Counted from the stretch's first letter, positions 32,062-41,162 are shown. The stretch: DNA of 64,000 bases from Oscillospiraceae bacterium (GCA_017415425.1 JAFQGT010000017.1:1-64000); one strand, 5' to 3'. The notes: generated by a model not told the origin, from the letters alone. A program made the numbers and translations.

Positions 32062-32786
32062 CAATTTTCCTCCAAAAGGTGCGTCATATTGTAAAGACCG
32101 GAGGGTTTGCCCCTAAGGAATCGGGCGGCAGCCATCGCGCCGTCGGCAAACATAGCCCGGTCACAGGCTTCGTGGCTTAGGGTCATCCGCTGGGACTGTG
32201 TAGCGATATGCACCTGGTGGATACCTACCACGCCTCCCATACGCAAGGAGCTGATGCCCACATCCTGCTTTTGCCGCTTGCCTTCACCGGCGCGACCGCA
32301 GACTTCCTCTGCCTCCGGACGGACTTCTTTCACCGCGTCAAAGAGCATATGGGCGGTGCCACTGGGGGCGTCTACCTTCCGGTTGTGGTGGATCTCCACG
32401 ATCTCAATATCCGCATCCGGGAATGCCGCCGCTGCCTGCTTTGCCAGCCGGCACAGTACGGCAATGCCCAGACTCATATTTCCTGCCCAAAACACCGGGA
32501 TCTGCGCTGCCGCTTCCCGGATCAGGGCTTTTTCATCCTCTGTGTGGCCGGTGGTGCCGATCACCGCAGCACAGCCGCTTTGCTTTGCATAATCCAGTAC
32601 GGATGCTACCGCGCTGTGGTGGGAAAAATCGATCACCACATCTGCTTGCACCGGGCCTAATTCAGAAAAAGTCTTGGGGACACCGTTCTCCCCATCCAGA
32701 CTCACCAGTCCCACACATTCGCTGCCTAATGCCTTTTGCAGCAGCTTGCCCATAGCGCCGTTGGCGCCGCAAACGATGGCTCTCAT
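32061..32786 (-). CDS. dapB: 4-hydroxy-tetrahydrodipicolinate reductase
   Basis: NAD(P)H reductase of the lysine/DAP pathway, 241 residues. Short Rossmann start MRAIVCGANGAMGKLLQKAL, VVIDFSHHSAVASVL, the GTTGH nucleotide/active-site segment, catalytic EIVEIHHNRKVDAPSGTAHM and C-terminal SLRMGGVVGIHQV. Overlaps dapA by four bases (ATGA) and dapF by one. Confidence 0.97.
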   Translation of the reverse strand: MRAIVCGANGAMGKLLQKALGSECVGLVSLDGENGVPKTFSELGPVQADVVIDFSHHSAVASVLDYAKQSGCAAVIGTTGHTEDEKALIREAAAQIPVFWAGNMSLGIAVLCRLAKQAAAAFPDADIEIVEIHHNRKVDAPSGTAHMLFDAVKEVRPEAEEVCGRAGEGKRQKQDVGISSLRMGGVVGIHQVHIATQSQRMTLSHEACDRAMFADGAMAAARFLRGKPSGLYNMTHLLEEN

Positions 32787-33670
32787 ACCTGCACTCCCAA
32801 AGCCCGCATCTGCTTCAGTAGATTCTCCCGGTTGCCGTCTTCCAGATAACTTAAGGGCATCCGCAGGTATTCCTCACCAAAGCCCATAGCGGCCACAGCC
32901 GCCTTGGCGGGGATGGGGTTGACTTCACAAAACAGCGCCCGGATCAAAGGCAGCATCTTACACTGCAGGGCAGCCGCGCCGGCAATATCCCCGGCGAAGA
33001 ATTTATCGCACATAGAAACCGCCATATCCGGCACCACATTGGACAGTACGCTGATGCAGCCGGCAGCACCCATAGACATCATCGGCACGGTCAGAGAGTC
33101 CTCGCCGGAGTAGATATCCAGCTTGTCACCGCATTTTGCGATGGTCTCTACCAGCTGATCCATATTGCCGGTGGCATCCTTCAGACCCACGATTCTGGGA
33201 TGCTCTGCCAGAGCAGCCACGGTGTCCGGCAGGATATTGCAGCCGGTGCGGCTGGGAACGGAGTAGAGGATCACGGGCTTTTCGGAAGCGTCCGCCACGG
33301 CGGTATAGTGGGCGATCAGACCCTTTTGGGTGGCCTTGTTGTAGTAGGGGGTGACACACAAAATGGCATCGGCGCCGTCGTCACAGGCGGCCTTGGTAAA
33401 GTCCAGCACGTGGGCGGTGTTGTTAGTACCGCAGCCTGCAATCACGGGAACACGGCCGTTTACCTGCTTCACTGTGAAGCGGATCACGTCCTTTCGTTCT
33501 TCGGCGGACAGAGTGGCGCTTTCACCGGTAGTACCCACAGCAACCAGAGCGTTGATACCCTTCTCCAGCTGGAATTCGATAAACCGGGCCAGGGTAGGAT
33601 AGTCCACGCCGTGGGGGGTCATCGGGGTGATCATAGCAGTGGCCATACCTTTGAATACAGTGTTTTTCAT
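32783..33670 (-). CDS. dapA: 4-hydroxy-tetrahydrodipicolinate synthase
   Basis: Class I aldolase condensing pyruvate with aspartate semialdehyde. 295 residues with GTTGESATL, the conserved Tyr segment VILYSVPSRTGCNI, Schiff-base Lys in RIVGLKDATGNM and SGEDSLTVPMMSMGAAGCIS. Start ATG 33670 follows AGGAGC. First gene of dapA-dapB-dapF; no aminotransferase (dapL) or succinylase gene is in the window. Confidence 0.97.
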   Translation of the reverse strand: MKNTVFKGMATAMITPMTPHGVDYPTLARFIEFQLEKGINALVAVGTTGESATLSAEERKDVIRFTVKQVNGRVPVIAGCGTNNTAHVLDFTKAACDDGADAILCVTPYYNKATQKGLIAHYTAVADASEKPVILYSVPSRTGCNILPDTVAALAEHPRIVGLKDATGNMDQLVETIAKCGDKLDIYSGEDSLTVPMMSMGAAGCISVLSNVVPDMAVSMCDKFFAGDIAGAAALQCKMLPLIRALFCEVNPIPAKAAVAAMGFGEEYLRMPLSYLEDGNRENLLKQMRALGVQV

Positions 33671-33740
33671 AAGGCTCGCTCCTTTGTATCAATTCTTTTC
33701 TTTATTTTATCACAAGAACGCAGAAAAGGAAACAAAAAAA

Positions 33741-33768
33741 ATACACCGCTGCAACGACAGCGGTGTAT
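33741..33768 (-). terminator. Terminator of the P-loop protein gene
   Basis: Stem ATACACCGCTG / CAGCGGTGTAT, loop CAACGA, then T7 on the minus strand. Confidence 0.88.
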
Positions 33769-33776
33769 GGATTTGG

Positions 33777-34187
33777 TTAGACCAAGTATGCTTTGATGGC
33801 GTCAGAGGCCATAGCGGGATCGTCGGAGATGGTAAGGGTGATCTTCATATTGTTGGCCTGTGCAAATTCAGCACACCAAGCGATGAAAGCCTCACCGGCG
33901 GCGCGATCGGAGCCGATGGTCTTATACAGATTGTCGATGTACACGTTGGTAATATCAAAGTTACCGGCGTGAAGGCCGCTGAGCAGACCCTTCAGCATAT
34001 CCACATTGTTAATGCCATACTCTTTGGAGTCGACCAGGCGGACACGGTAATTTACATCATATGTCAGTTGCTTGCCATACTCAATGCAAACAACATCGCC
34101 ACTTGCGCTGGCAAGTGCGTCGTTGATGGAAGCGATCAGCTTCTTGGTCTTGCCGGAGCCCTTCAGGCCCATAATTACTTGAATCAT
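33777..34187 (-). CDS. Small P-loop NTPase-like protein of unknown function
   Basis: 136 residues beginning MIQVIMGLKGSGKTKKLIAS: a clear Walker A (GLKGSGKTK) at the N-terminus, a likely Walker B hydrophobic strand ending in acid (NVYIDNLYKTIG) and an ITLTISDDP strand. It is about half the size of usual P-loop kinases and lacks a recognisable lid or base-binding motif. Similar proteins occur in Clostridia and are sometimes labelled twitching-motility ATPase, which nothing here supports. Monocistronic with its own promoter. Confidence 0.75.
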   Translation of the reverse strand: MIQVIMGLKGSGKTKKLIASINDALASASGDVVCIEYGKQLTYDVNYRVRLVDSKEYGINNVDMLKGLLSGLHAGNFDITNVYIDNLYKTIGSDRAAGEAFIAWCAEFAQANNMKITLTISDDPAMASDAIKAYLV

Positions 34188-34231
34188 CGGAAATTCCTCC
34201 TTTGCTTGCAGCAGTTTCTTGCTGTATGGTA

Positions 34232-34260
34232 ATTCTACCAGTTTCTTTGGCGTTTTTCAA
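34232..34260 (-). promoter_or_regulatory. Promoter of the P-loop protein gene
   Basis: Minus strand: TTGAAA, 17-nt spacer, TAGAAT, about 40 bp upstream of the start. Confidence 0.6.
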
Positions 34261-34300
34261 CCCCTAATTATGCAGTTGCCAAGAAATTTTGGGGGATATT

Positions 34301-35605
34301 TTAGGCTTCGTAGCCGGGTTTGCCCAGCAGCTGGAACATATTCCGCTTATAGAATTCCACGCCGGGCTGATTGAAGGGATTGACCCCCAGCATATAGGCG
34401 GAAACGCCACAGGCCAGCTCGAAGAAGTAGAACATCTCTCCCAGCTTCCGGTTGTCAAGTTCGCCCATATCCATAGTGATCACCGGCACGCCGCCATCTA
34501 CGTGGGCTGCCAGAGTGCCAAGGTAAGCCTGCTCGTCCACAAAGTCCAGGGTTTTGCCTTCCAGATAGTTCAGACCGTCCAGATTCTTGTAGTCGCCGCC
34601 GATGGTCAGTTTTGCTGCCGGGGCATCGAAGCGAACCATCGTCTCGAAAATGTTCCGCTCACCCTGCTGGATCATCTGACCCAGAGAGTGCAGATCGGGG
34701 GTGAATTCCGCGGATACGGGGAAAATGCCCTTCCCATCCTTGCCCTCGGATTCGCCGTAGAGCTGCTGCCACCAGCCGCCCATCATCCGGAAGCCCGGCT
34801 CGAAGGATTCCAGGATCTCGATGCACTTGCCCTTCCGGTACAGCAGATTCCGGGTGGCGGCGTACAGCCACACGGGGTTTTCAAAGGATCGAATGTCATA
34901 GGCCTGCTTGGCTTCATATGCGCCGGCCATCACTTCCATAGGATCGATACCGGCAACTGCCAGAGGCAGCAGACCCACAGCGGTCAGCACGCTGTAGCGG
35001 CCGCCCACATCGGGGGGGATCACAAAGGTTTCCCAGCCTTCCTCGGCGGCCATCTGCCGCAGAGCGCCCTTGACAGGGTCGGTGATGGCGTATGTACGCT
35101 TTCTGGCTTCTTCTGTGCCGTACTTGCGCTCCAGCAGCCAACGCAGGGCGCGGGTAGCAATGGCGGGCTCGGTGGTGGTGCCGGATTTGCTGATGATGGC
35201 GATGGAGAAGTCCTTGCCCTCCAGCAGACGGGTCAGCTCGTTCCAGGCGCGGGTGGACAGGGTGTTGCCGGCGTAGTAGATTTGGGGGTTGCCCTTGCCC
35301 TTGCCCATATTGTGATTACAGCCTTGCATCAGTTCGATAGCAGCCCGGGGGCCTAAGTAAGAACCGCCGATGCCGATGACCACAAACACATCGGAGGTTT
35401 CCCGGATACGCTTTGCCGCGGCATTGATCCGGCGGATCTCCTCAGTCTGCTCCGCTATCGGCAGATTCAGCCAACCCAGGAAATCGTTTCCGTCTCCGCT
35501 GCCCTCGGTCAGGGTCATATGGGCGTCAAAAACTTCCTTTTCCGCAGCCAAAAGTTCAGGCAGGGAGAGATCTCCCCACACATTGGAAATATCAACTTTG
35601 ATCAT
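34301..35605 (-). CDS. pgi: Glucose-6-phosphate isomerase
   Basis: Interconverts glucose-6-P and fructose-6-P. 434 residues with VIGIGGSYLGPRAAIEL, SKSGTTTEPAIATRALR, VGGRYSVLTAVGLLPLAVAG and the C-terminal PGVEFYKRNMFQLLGKPGYE, the short Firmicute type. The start chosen is ATG 35605, ten bases after AAGGAAGG; a codon at 35614 falls in the ribosome site. It faces glk head to head across 174 bp. Confidence 0.97.
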   Translation of the reverse strand: MIKVDISNVWGDLSLPELLAAEKEVFDAHMTLTEGSGDGNDFLGWLNLPIAEQTEEIRRINAAAKRIRETSDVFVVIGIGGSYLGPRAAIELMQGCNHNMGKGKGNPQIYYAGNTLSTRAWNELTRLLEGKDFSIAIISKSGTTTEPAIATRALRWLLERKYGTEEARKRTYAITDPVKGALRQMAAEEGWETFVIPPDVGGRYSVLTAVGLLPLAVAGIDPMEVMAGAYEAKQAYDIRSFENPVWLYAATRNLLYRKGKCIEILESFEPGFRMMGGWWQQLYGESEGKDGKGIFPVSAEFTPDLHSLGQMIQQGERNIFETMVRFDAPAAKLTIGGDYKNLDGLNYLEGKTLDFVDEQAYLGTLAAHVDGGVPVITMDMGELDNRKLGEMFYFFELACGVSAYMLGVNPFNQPGVEFYKRNMFQLLGKPGYEA

Positions 35606-35779
35606 AACGAGCATACCTTCCTTTCAAGGTTTGGTGTTATACCTATATGTTACAACAAAAAAAGAAGAAGCGCAAGGGAAATGGGTCGGGTTTCCGTTTT
35701 TTTCACAAAAGTTTTATATAGGGCTGGCTTTTTTGCCGGGGAAATAGTATACTATTGAAAAGTATTCGGAGGTAATGGT

Positions 35780-36715
35780 ATGCAGTATGGTTTTGGCGTG
35801 GATCTGGGCGGCACCACAGTAAAGATCGCCTATTTTGACAAGGAGGGAACACTGCTGACCAAGTGGGAGATCCCTACCGATACAAGCAGCGGCGGCAGAA
35901 ATATTCTGCCGGATATTGCCGCGGCCATTGAGGCGTTCATCGCCGGTCAGGGCGTTCCCCGGGAGGAGATCCTGGGTGTTGGTATCGGCGTTCCCGGGGC
36001 GGTAGATAAAGCCGGTGTGATCTACGGCGGTGACAATCTGGGCTGGGGAACATTCAGCGTAAAGGATGTGCTGACGGAGCTGACCGGTCTGCCGGTGGCA
36101 GTGGGTAACGATGCCAATGTGGCGGCTCTGGGCGAAAGCTGGATGGGCGGCGCCAAGGAATTTCAGAATATGGTGATGGTCACTTTGGGTACCGGTGTAG
36201 GCGGCGGTATCGTGGTGGATGGACAGCTGGTGGTGGGCGCCGGCGGCGGCGCCGGCGAGATCGGTCATATGACCTTGAACCGGGAGGAGACCGAATCCTG
36301 CGGCTGCGGCAAACGGGGCTGTGTAGAGCAGTATTGCTCCGCTACAGGTATCGTCCGGATGGCCCGCCGGATGTTGGAAAAAAGGGAAGAACCCTCCTGC
36401 TTGCGGGAACAGGAGCAGCTTACCGCCAAGGCGGTGTTTGACGGAGCCAAGGCAGGAGACGCCTTGGCGATGGCGGTGACAGCGCAGTTCTTTGCCTATA
36501 TGGGCGAGTTTTTGTCCAATATTTGCTGCGTGACCGCGCCGGAAGTGATCCTGCTGGGCGGCGGCGTCAGCAAGGCGGGAGCGTTCCTGCTGGAGGGTGT
36601 TCGGCAGGCCTTTGGCCGCGTTGCCTATCACGCTCACTTGGATACCCGGTTCGCGTTGGCGACCCTTGGCAACGACGCCGGCGTCTACGGCGCATTTAAG
36701 CTGATCCGGGGATAA
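35780..36715 (+). CDS. glk: ROK-family glucokinase
   Basis: ATP-dependent glucose phosphorylation. 311 residues: N-terminal phosphate motif GVDLGGTTVKIAYFD, sugar/catalytic segment VGNDANVAALGESWMG, GTGVGGGIVVDG, and the ROK zinc motif CGCGKRGCVEQYCS after GEIGHMTL. Start ATG 35780 follows GGAGG. Ends at a bidirectional terminator facing pta. With pgi and gap it places glycolytic functions in the window. Confidence 0.95.
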   Translation: MQYGFGVDLGGTTVKIAYFDKEGTLLTKWEIPTDTSSGGRNILPDIAAAIEAFIAGQGVPREEILGVGIGVPGAVDKAGVIYGGDNLGWGTFSVKDVLTELTGLPVAVGNDANVAALGESWMGGAKEFQNMVMVTLGTGVGGGIVVDGQLVVGAGGGAGEIGHMTLNREETESCGCGKRGCVEQYCSATGIVRMARRMLEKREEPSCLREQEQLTAKAVFDGAKAGDALAMAVTAQFFAYMGEFLSNICCVTAPEVILLGGGVSKAGAFLLEGVRQAFGRVAYHAHLDTRFALATLGNDAGVYGAFKLIRG

Positions 36716-36733
36716 TCATTGAAACAGGACAGA

Positions 36734-36765
36734 AAAACAGGGCAGCTGAAAAGCTGCCCTGTTTT
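36734..36765. terminator. Bidirectional terminator between glk and pta
   Basis: Perfect 14-bp stem AAAACAGGGCAGCT / AGCTGCCCTGTTTT with GAAA loop. Confidence 0.92.
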
Positions 36766-36773
36766 GTGGATTT

Positions 36774-37772
36774 TTACACCATTGCGCAGGTAATGATGGC
36801 CATCTTGTAGACCTCGTCGGCGTTGCAGCCGCGGGACAGGTCGTTGATGGGAGCGGCCAGACCCTGCAGGATGGGGCCGTAAGCCTCAAAGCCGCCCAGA
36901 CGCTGTGCGATCTTGTAGCCGATATTGCCAGCCTCGATGGTGGGGAAGATAAAGGTGTTGGCATAACCTGCCACGGGAGAGCCGGGGAACTTCAGCTGGC
37001 CCACTTCGGGAGCCACAGCTGCGTCGAACTGCATCTCGCCGTCGATCATCAGATCGGGAGCCAGTTCCTTAGCCACCTTGGTTGCTTCGTTGGACAGCTT
37101 TACGGTGCCGCCCTTGCCGGAGCCGTTGGTGGAGAAGCTCAGCATAGCCACCTTGGGCTCGATGCCAAAGACCTTGGCGGTGTTGGCGGTCTCGATGGCT
37201 ACCTCAGCCAGCTTCCGGGCAGCGGATACGGTCACATTGCCTTCCTTATCTACGGAATCCTCGTAGCTCAGGTTGATGGCGCAGTCGCCCATAGCCAGCT
37301 TTTCTTCGCCCCGAACCATAATGAAGCAGGAGGACACCAGGTTGGCACCCTTCTTAGTCTTCACCAGCTGCAGAGCGGGACGGACGGTGTCAGCGGTGGA
37401 GTAAGTAGCACCGCCCAGCAGAGCATCTGCGTAGCCCATCTTTACCAGCATCGTGCCGAAGTAGTTGCCCTTCAGCAGCGCTGCGTGGCACTCTTCTGTG
37501 CTCATCTTGCCCTTGCGCAGCTCCACCATCTTCTCTACCATAGCGTCCATACCGGCGTAGGTAGCGGGATCCAGGATCTCAACACCCTCGATGTTGAAGC
37601 CGCCCTTGGCGGCGTTAGCCTTGACTTCATCCACATTACCCACCAGAATGGGGGTCAGGAAACCGCCCTCCACCAGACGTGCGGTGGCTTCCAGGATACG
37701 GGCATCGTGGCCCTCAGTGAAGACGATTTTACGGGGATTGGCCTTCAATACTTCAATCATTGCGTTAAACAC
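36774..37772 (-). CDS. pta: Phosphate acetyltransferase
   Basis: Acetyl-CoA + Pi to acetyl phosphate, for acetate production. 332 residues with the family motifs KIVFTEGHDARILEATARL, LLGGATYSTADTVRPALQ, SFSTNGSGKGGTVKL, DGEMQFDAAVAPEVG and GNIGYKIAQRLGGFEAYGPI. Starts with GTG at 37772, nine bases after GGAGG; the in-frame ATG at 37760 is too far from it. No ackA is adjacent. Confidence 0.96.
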   Translation of the reverse strand: MFNAMIEVLKANPRKIVFTEGHDARILEATARLVEGGFLTPILVGNVDEVKANAAKGGFNIEGVEILDPATYAGMDAMVEKMVELRKGKMSTEECHAALLKGNYFGTMLVKMGYADALLGGATYSTADTVRPALQLVKTKKGANLVSSCFIMVRGEEKLAMGDCAINLSYEDSVDKEGNVTVSAARKLAEVAIETANTAKVFGIEPKVAMLSFSTNGSGKGGTVKLSNEATKVAKELAPDLMIDGEMQFDAAVAPEVGQLKFPGSPVAGYANTFIFPTIEAGNIGYKIAQRLGGFEAYGPILQGLAAPINDLSRGCNADEVYKMAIITCAMV

Positions 37773-37820
37773 GATAACATTCCTCCAATTTTATAGGCAA
37801 AGCCCATTTTTTACAGGCTA

Positions 37821-37849
37821 ATTATACATCAATGCTTGTCCGTTGGCAA
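37821..37849 (-). promoter_or_regulatory. Promoter of pta
   Basis: Minus strand: TTGCCA, 17-nt spacer, TATAAT. Confidence 0.75.
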
Positions 37850-37891
37850 CCGTTTTGGAAAATATTGTTGAGAATTTCCTGTGAAAAATGA

Positions 37892-37920
37892 TTTACAATT
37901 CCGTAGGATTTTGATATTGT
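37892..37920 (+). promoter_or_regulatory. Promoter of the nfeD-SPFH-DUF6440 operon
   Basis: TTTACA, 17-nt spacer, TATTGT. Confidence 0.6.
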
Positions 37921-37976
37921 AATATTGACCGGACAGGAAGTGCTGTCCGAGATCAAATCCAAAGGAGGGATTGCTT

Positions 37977-38417
37977 ATGGAAAAGGTTTTTTGGCTGGTG
38001 CTGCTGGTGATCTTCGTCGCGGCGGAAGCCCTCACAGTGACGATGGTGTCTACTTGGTTTGCTTTGGGCGCGCTGGGTGCGCTGCTTGTGGGCTTGCTGG
38101 GAGCAGAGCTGTGGCTGCAGGCACTGGTGTTCGGCGTGGTTTCCGTGGTGACGCTGGCGATGCTCAGACCTATGGCAAAAAAGCATTTCAACTCCCGACT
38201 GACTCGCACCAATGTGGATTCCGTGGTGGGGAAGACCTGTCTGGTGGTGGCACAGATCGATAACCTTCAATCCTGCGGCCAGGTAAAACTGGGGGATGTG
38301 GAATGGTCCGCCCGGAGCTCCGACGGAACAGCTATCCCGGTGGGAACAGAAGTAAAGATCGATCGGGTGGAAGGCGTAAAAGTGTATGTGACACCCCTTG
38401 CGGTGGCAGTAAAATAA
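37977..38417 (+). CDS. NfeD-family membrane protein (short form)
   Basis: 146 residues: two or three membrane segments in the first about 70 residues, then an OB-fold domain (VGKTCLVVAQIDNLQSCGQVKLGDVEWSAR ...) that ends in VEGVKVYVTPL. NfeD proteins pair with SPFH/stomatin-like proteins in membrane microdomain organisation; the next gene is exactly such a partner. ATG 37977 lies just after AAGGAGGG. Confidence 0.9.
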   Translation: MEKVFWLVLLVIFVAAEALTVTMVSTWFALGALGALLVGLLGAELWLQALVFGVVSVVTLAMLRPMAKKHFNSRLTRTNVDSVVGKTCLVVAQIDNLQSCGQVKLGDVEWSARSSDGTAIPVGTEVKIDRVEGVKVYVTPLAVAVK

Positions 38418-38429
38418 GGAGGTAAAATT

Positions 38430-39356
38430 ATGGATCCGTTGTTTTATATTATTGCGTTGGCGGTGATCGCATTTATTATTGTGATCTCCAATATCATCGT
38501 TGTCCAGCAGTCCAAAGCCTATGTGGTGGAGCGGCTGGGCGCGTTCCAGTCCGTTTGGGGCGTGGGTCTGCATTTTAAGGTTCCTTTTATCGATCGGGTA
38601 GTCCGTCGGGTGAATCTGAAGGAGCAGGTCCACGATTATCCGCCCCAGCCGGTGATAACCAAGGACAATGTCACGATGCAGATCGACACGGTGGTGTACT
38701 TCCAGATCACCGATCCAAAGCTCTACTGCTACGGCGTGGAGCAGCCTATGACCGCTATGGAGACTCTGACCGCAACCACCTTGCGGAACATCATCGGCGA
38801 TCTGGAGCTGGATCAGACGCTGACTTCCCGTGATGTGGTCAATACCAAGATGCGGGCCATTTTGGACGAGGCCACCGACCCCTGGGGCATCAAGGTCAAC
38901 CGGGTGGAGCTGAAGAACATTCTGCCTCCTGCGGATATCCAGAGCTCTATGGAAAAGCAGATGAAGGCTGAGCGTGACCGCCGGCAGGCTATTCTGGTTG
39001 CTGAGGGTCAGAGAGAGTCCGCCATTTTGGTGGCACAGGGCGAGAAGGAATCTGCTATCCTGCGGGCATCTGCCGAGAAGGAATCCGCTATTTTGCGGGC
39101 AGAGGCAGAGCGCCAGGCAGCCATTCTCCGGGCAGAGGGTGAGGCAGAGGCTATCCGTGCCGTGCAAAAGGCATTGGCAGATTCTGTATCGCTGCTGAAC
39201 GAGAGCGCTCCCAACGATCAGGTCATCAAGCTCAAGGCCATCGAGGCAATGCAGAAGGTGGCAGACGGTCAGGCTACCAAGATCATCATACCCTCCGAGA
39301 TGCAGGGCCTGGTAGGTCTGGCAAGCGGTCTGGTGGAGAGCGCAAAGGAGAGCTGA
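38430..39356 (+). CDS. SPFH/band-7 (stomatin-like) membrane protein
   Basis: 308 residues: N-terminal membrane anchor (about 4-25), SPFH domain (about 28-200; SKAYVVERLGAFQSVWGVGLHFKVPF; TATTLRNIIGDLELDQTLTSRD) and a long charged coiled coil (about 180-265) with a repeated SAILxAxxEKE pattern. Scaffold of flotillin-like membrane domains, 12 bp after nfeD. The coiled coil likely mediates oligomerisation. Confidence 0.95.
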   Translation: MDPLFYIIALAVIAFIIVISNIIVVQQSKAYVVERLGAFQSVWGVGLHFKVPFIDRVVRRVNLKEQVHDYPPQPVITKDNVTMQIDTVVYFQITDPKLYCYGVEQPMTAMETLTATTLRNIIGDLELDQTLTSRDVVNTKMRAILDEATDPWGIKVNRVELKNILPPADIQSSMEKQMKAERDRRQAILVAEGQRESAILVAQGEKESAILRASAEKESAILRAEAERQAAILRAEGEAEAIRAVQKALADSVSLLNESAPNDQVIKLKAIEAMQKVADGQATKIIIPSEMQGLVGLASGLVESAKES

Positions 39357-39357
39357 T

Positions 39358-39558
39358 ATGGCTGAGAAGAATGAGAAGCGGTTTGTCAAGGTCTATACCC
39401 AGAGCGGCGGCTTTACCGGTCCGCGTTTGGAGATTTTGGTGGACCGAAAGACTGGTGTGAATTATGTATATGCCAGTGCCGGCTACAGCGGCGGTATGAC
39501 GGTCCTGCTGAACCGGGACGGCACGCCGGTGGTATCCAGCCTGCCTGTGGAAGAATAA
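39358..39558 (+). CDS. DUF6440 family small protein
   Basis: 66 residues, one base after the SPFH gene. Core GPRLEILVDRKTGVNYVYAS followed by AGYSGGMTVLLNRDG, matching the small soluble DUF6440 family of Firmicutes. No function known; co-transcription with NfeD/SPFH is the only hint. Ends before a terminator. Confidence 0.85.
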   Translation: MAEKNEKRFVKVYTQSGGFTGPRLEILVDRKTGVNYVYASAGYSGGMTVLLNRDGTPVVSSLPVEE

Positions 39559-39562
39559 TACG

Positions 39563-39588
39563 ACCCCCGGTGGTTTTCCACCGGGGGT
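39563..39588. terminator. Terminator between the DUF6440 gene and spoIIP
   Basis: Eleven-bp stem ACCCCCGGTGG / CCACCGGGGGT, TTTT loop; short T-tract, shared by the converging genes. Confidence 0.75.
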
Positions 39589-39591
39589 AAT

Positions 39592-40599
39592 TTAATAGTT
39601 AGCGCCGGGGGCAAGGGCGATGATGGCATCTGCCAGCACCTGCGCTGCTTGCAGAGCCTGCTCTTTGGTATTGCCGGCAGCGCCCACCTCCACCAAAAGC
39701 GCACCTGCCGACAGGTCTTGATTGAATCGCTGATTCCGCAGATTGATAGGCCGGCAGATACCGGGACACAGCCGCTCCAGCTGCAGCTGGAGCTTGACCC
39801 CCAGGGACAAATTTTTCTGCCATTGGGGATGGGTAAAGCCACCCTGGTCCGTACCGACCACCAGCATCAGCTGAGCCACATCGTCGTCGGTGTCTACTGT
39901 TAAGGGAAGCTGGTTTCCGTCTTTGTCTACGCAGGAATCCCGGTGCAGATCCAGCACCAACTGAATAGAGGGGTATTGCTCCAGATAGCTTTCCGCGGCG
40001 GTACGGCTGGAAACATAGGCGTCGGAGTAGGAGGGCTGGTCGTGGAGGGTACGGTCGTGGATAACTCCGATTCCCGCTGCTTCCAGCCGGGCAGCCAAAA
40101 GCTCTCCCACCGACACCATATTGTGATTGGGGTTCAGGGTGTGGTAGGCGGAGGAAGCCACCCCGGCGGAATCTTTATAGCTTTCTGTGCCGTGGGAGTG
40201 GAAAATGAGAACCGTGGGAGAATCCCCCTGCAAATCCCATTGCAGCGGCGCTTCCACCAGCGAATCCAAAGCCAAAGCATCGGGAAGACTGCCGGACAGC
40301 TCCAGAAGCTCACACTCCGACTGGGAAAACACCTGCCGCATCGGCTCCGGCTGGGTAGGCTGAGGGAGAGTTGGTAAGGTGGTCTGTGTGGGTGCTTCCG
40401 TAGAGACTTCCGATGGTTCTGAAAAGCTCACGCACACCGGTCGCAGGGTATAGCCTGTCTCCAAAAACAGCAAAAAGGAGGAGACCCTTGGGGATATGAA
40501 AAATTCCGCTGCCCGGGCAGGCAGGGAGGAGCTGAGCAGACGTATCAGCAGCGCCAGTAGCACCAGTCCGCCGCTGAGCCGCAGGACCTTTTGTTCCAT
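39592..40599 (-). CDS. spoIIP: Stage II sporulation protein P-type peptidoglycan amidase/endopeptidase
   Basis: 335 residues: N-terminal membrane anchor (about 8-28), Pro/Thr-rich linker (about 60-85), then the SpoIIP hydrolase domain with TVLIFHSHGTESYKDS (metal-binding His) and LVLDLHRDSCVDKDG. SpoIIP works with SpoIID/SpoIIM to thin septal peptidoglycan in engulfment. Start ATG 40599 follows AAGGAGG; the frame is open further up but without a site. Marks a spore-forming ancestry. Confidence 0.92.
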   Translation of the reverse strand: MEQKVLRLSGGLVLLALLIRLLSSSLPARAAEFFISPRVSSFLLFLETGYTLRPVCVSFSEPSEVSTEAPTQTTLPTLPQPTQPEPMRQVFSQSECELLELSGSLPDALALDSLVEAPLQWDLQGDSPTVLIFHSHGTESYKDSAGVASSAYHTLNPNHNMVSVGELLAARLEAAGIGVIHDRTLHDQPSYSDAYVSSRTAAESYLEQYPSIQLVLDLHRDSCVDKDGNQLPLTVDTDDDVAQLMLVVGTDQGGFTHPQWQKNLSLGVKLQLQLERLCPGICRPINLRNQRFNQDLSAGALLVEVGAAGNTKEQALQAAQVLADAIIALAPGANY

Positions 40600-40616
40600 A
40601 ATACCTCCTTTACCAA

Positions 40617-40652
40617 AAAGAGCAGCGGGAGATTCTCCTCCCACTGCTCTTT
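40617..40652 (-). terminator. Terminator of tadA
   Basis: Interrupted stem AAAGAGCAG..GGGAG / CTCCC..CTGCTCTTT, then T-rich on the minus strand, upstream of spoIIP. Confidence 0.8.
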
Positions 40653-40656
40653 GCGT

Positions 40657-41142
40657 TTATATTTCCGGTTTCTTCCATTTGGGGCGGGTACGAAGCTGCA
40701 CCCGCAAGTCTTTGAAAAATTCTGTCAGAAGTTCTTGGGATTCTGTTTCCAGCACCCCCCAGGTTACCTCCGGGTGGTGATTGAACTCCATTGCAAACAG
40801 GTCGCAGACTGAGCCGCAAGCGCCGCTTTTTTCATCCTTTGCCCCCACCACCACTCTGGGGATCCGGGCATTGATGATGGCACCGGCGCACATAGGGCAA
40901 GGCTCTAAGGTCACATACAGGGTGCAGTCCCACAACCGCCAGCCGCCCAGATTTTTACAGGCATCGGCGATGGCTTCGATCTCGCCGTGACCCAGAGCGG
41001 TCTTTTGGGCCTCCCGGCGGTTCCTGCCTCGGCCTACGATCCGGTCACCACGGACGATCACACAGCCAACCGGCACCTCTCCCTCTGCGGCGGCCTCCTT
41101 TGCCAGCTCCAGCGCCACCTGCATATATTGTATGTCTTCCAT
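40657..41142 (-). CDS. tadA: tRNA adenosine(34) deaminase TadA
   Basis: Zinc deaminase making inosine-34 in tRNA-Arg. 161 residues with EVPVGCVIVRGD, the deaminase motif TALGHGEIEAI (zinc His and catalytic Glu; the middle residue is Gly rather than the usual Ala), and zinc cysteines in TLEPCPMCAGAIINARI. ATG 41142 follows GGAGGGG. C-terminal LTEFFKDLRVQLR fits TadA. Confidence 0.93.
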   Translation of the reverse strand: MEDIQYMQVALELAKEAAAEGEVPVGCVIVRGDRIVGRGRNRREAQKTALGHGEIEAIADACKNLGGWRLWDCTLYVTLEPCPMCAGAIINARIPRVVVGAKDEKSGACGSVCDLFAMEFNHHPEVTWGVLETESQELLTEFFKDLRVQLRTRPKWKKPEI

Positions 41143-41162
41143 TTGCACCCCTCCTTGCAAAC

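Noticed and set aside
33777-34187. Type IV pilus retraction ATPase
   Set aside because: Only a Walker A is shared; it is far too small and lacks the Asp-box and His-box.
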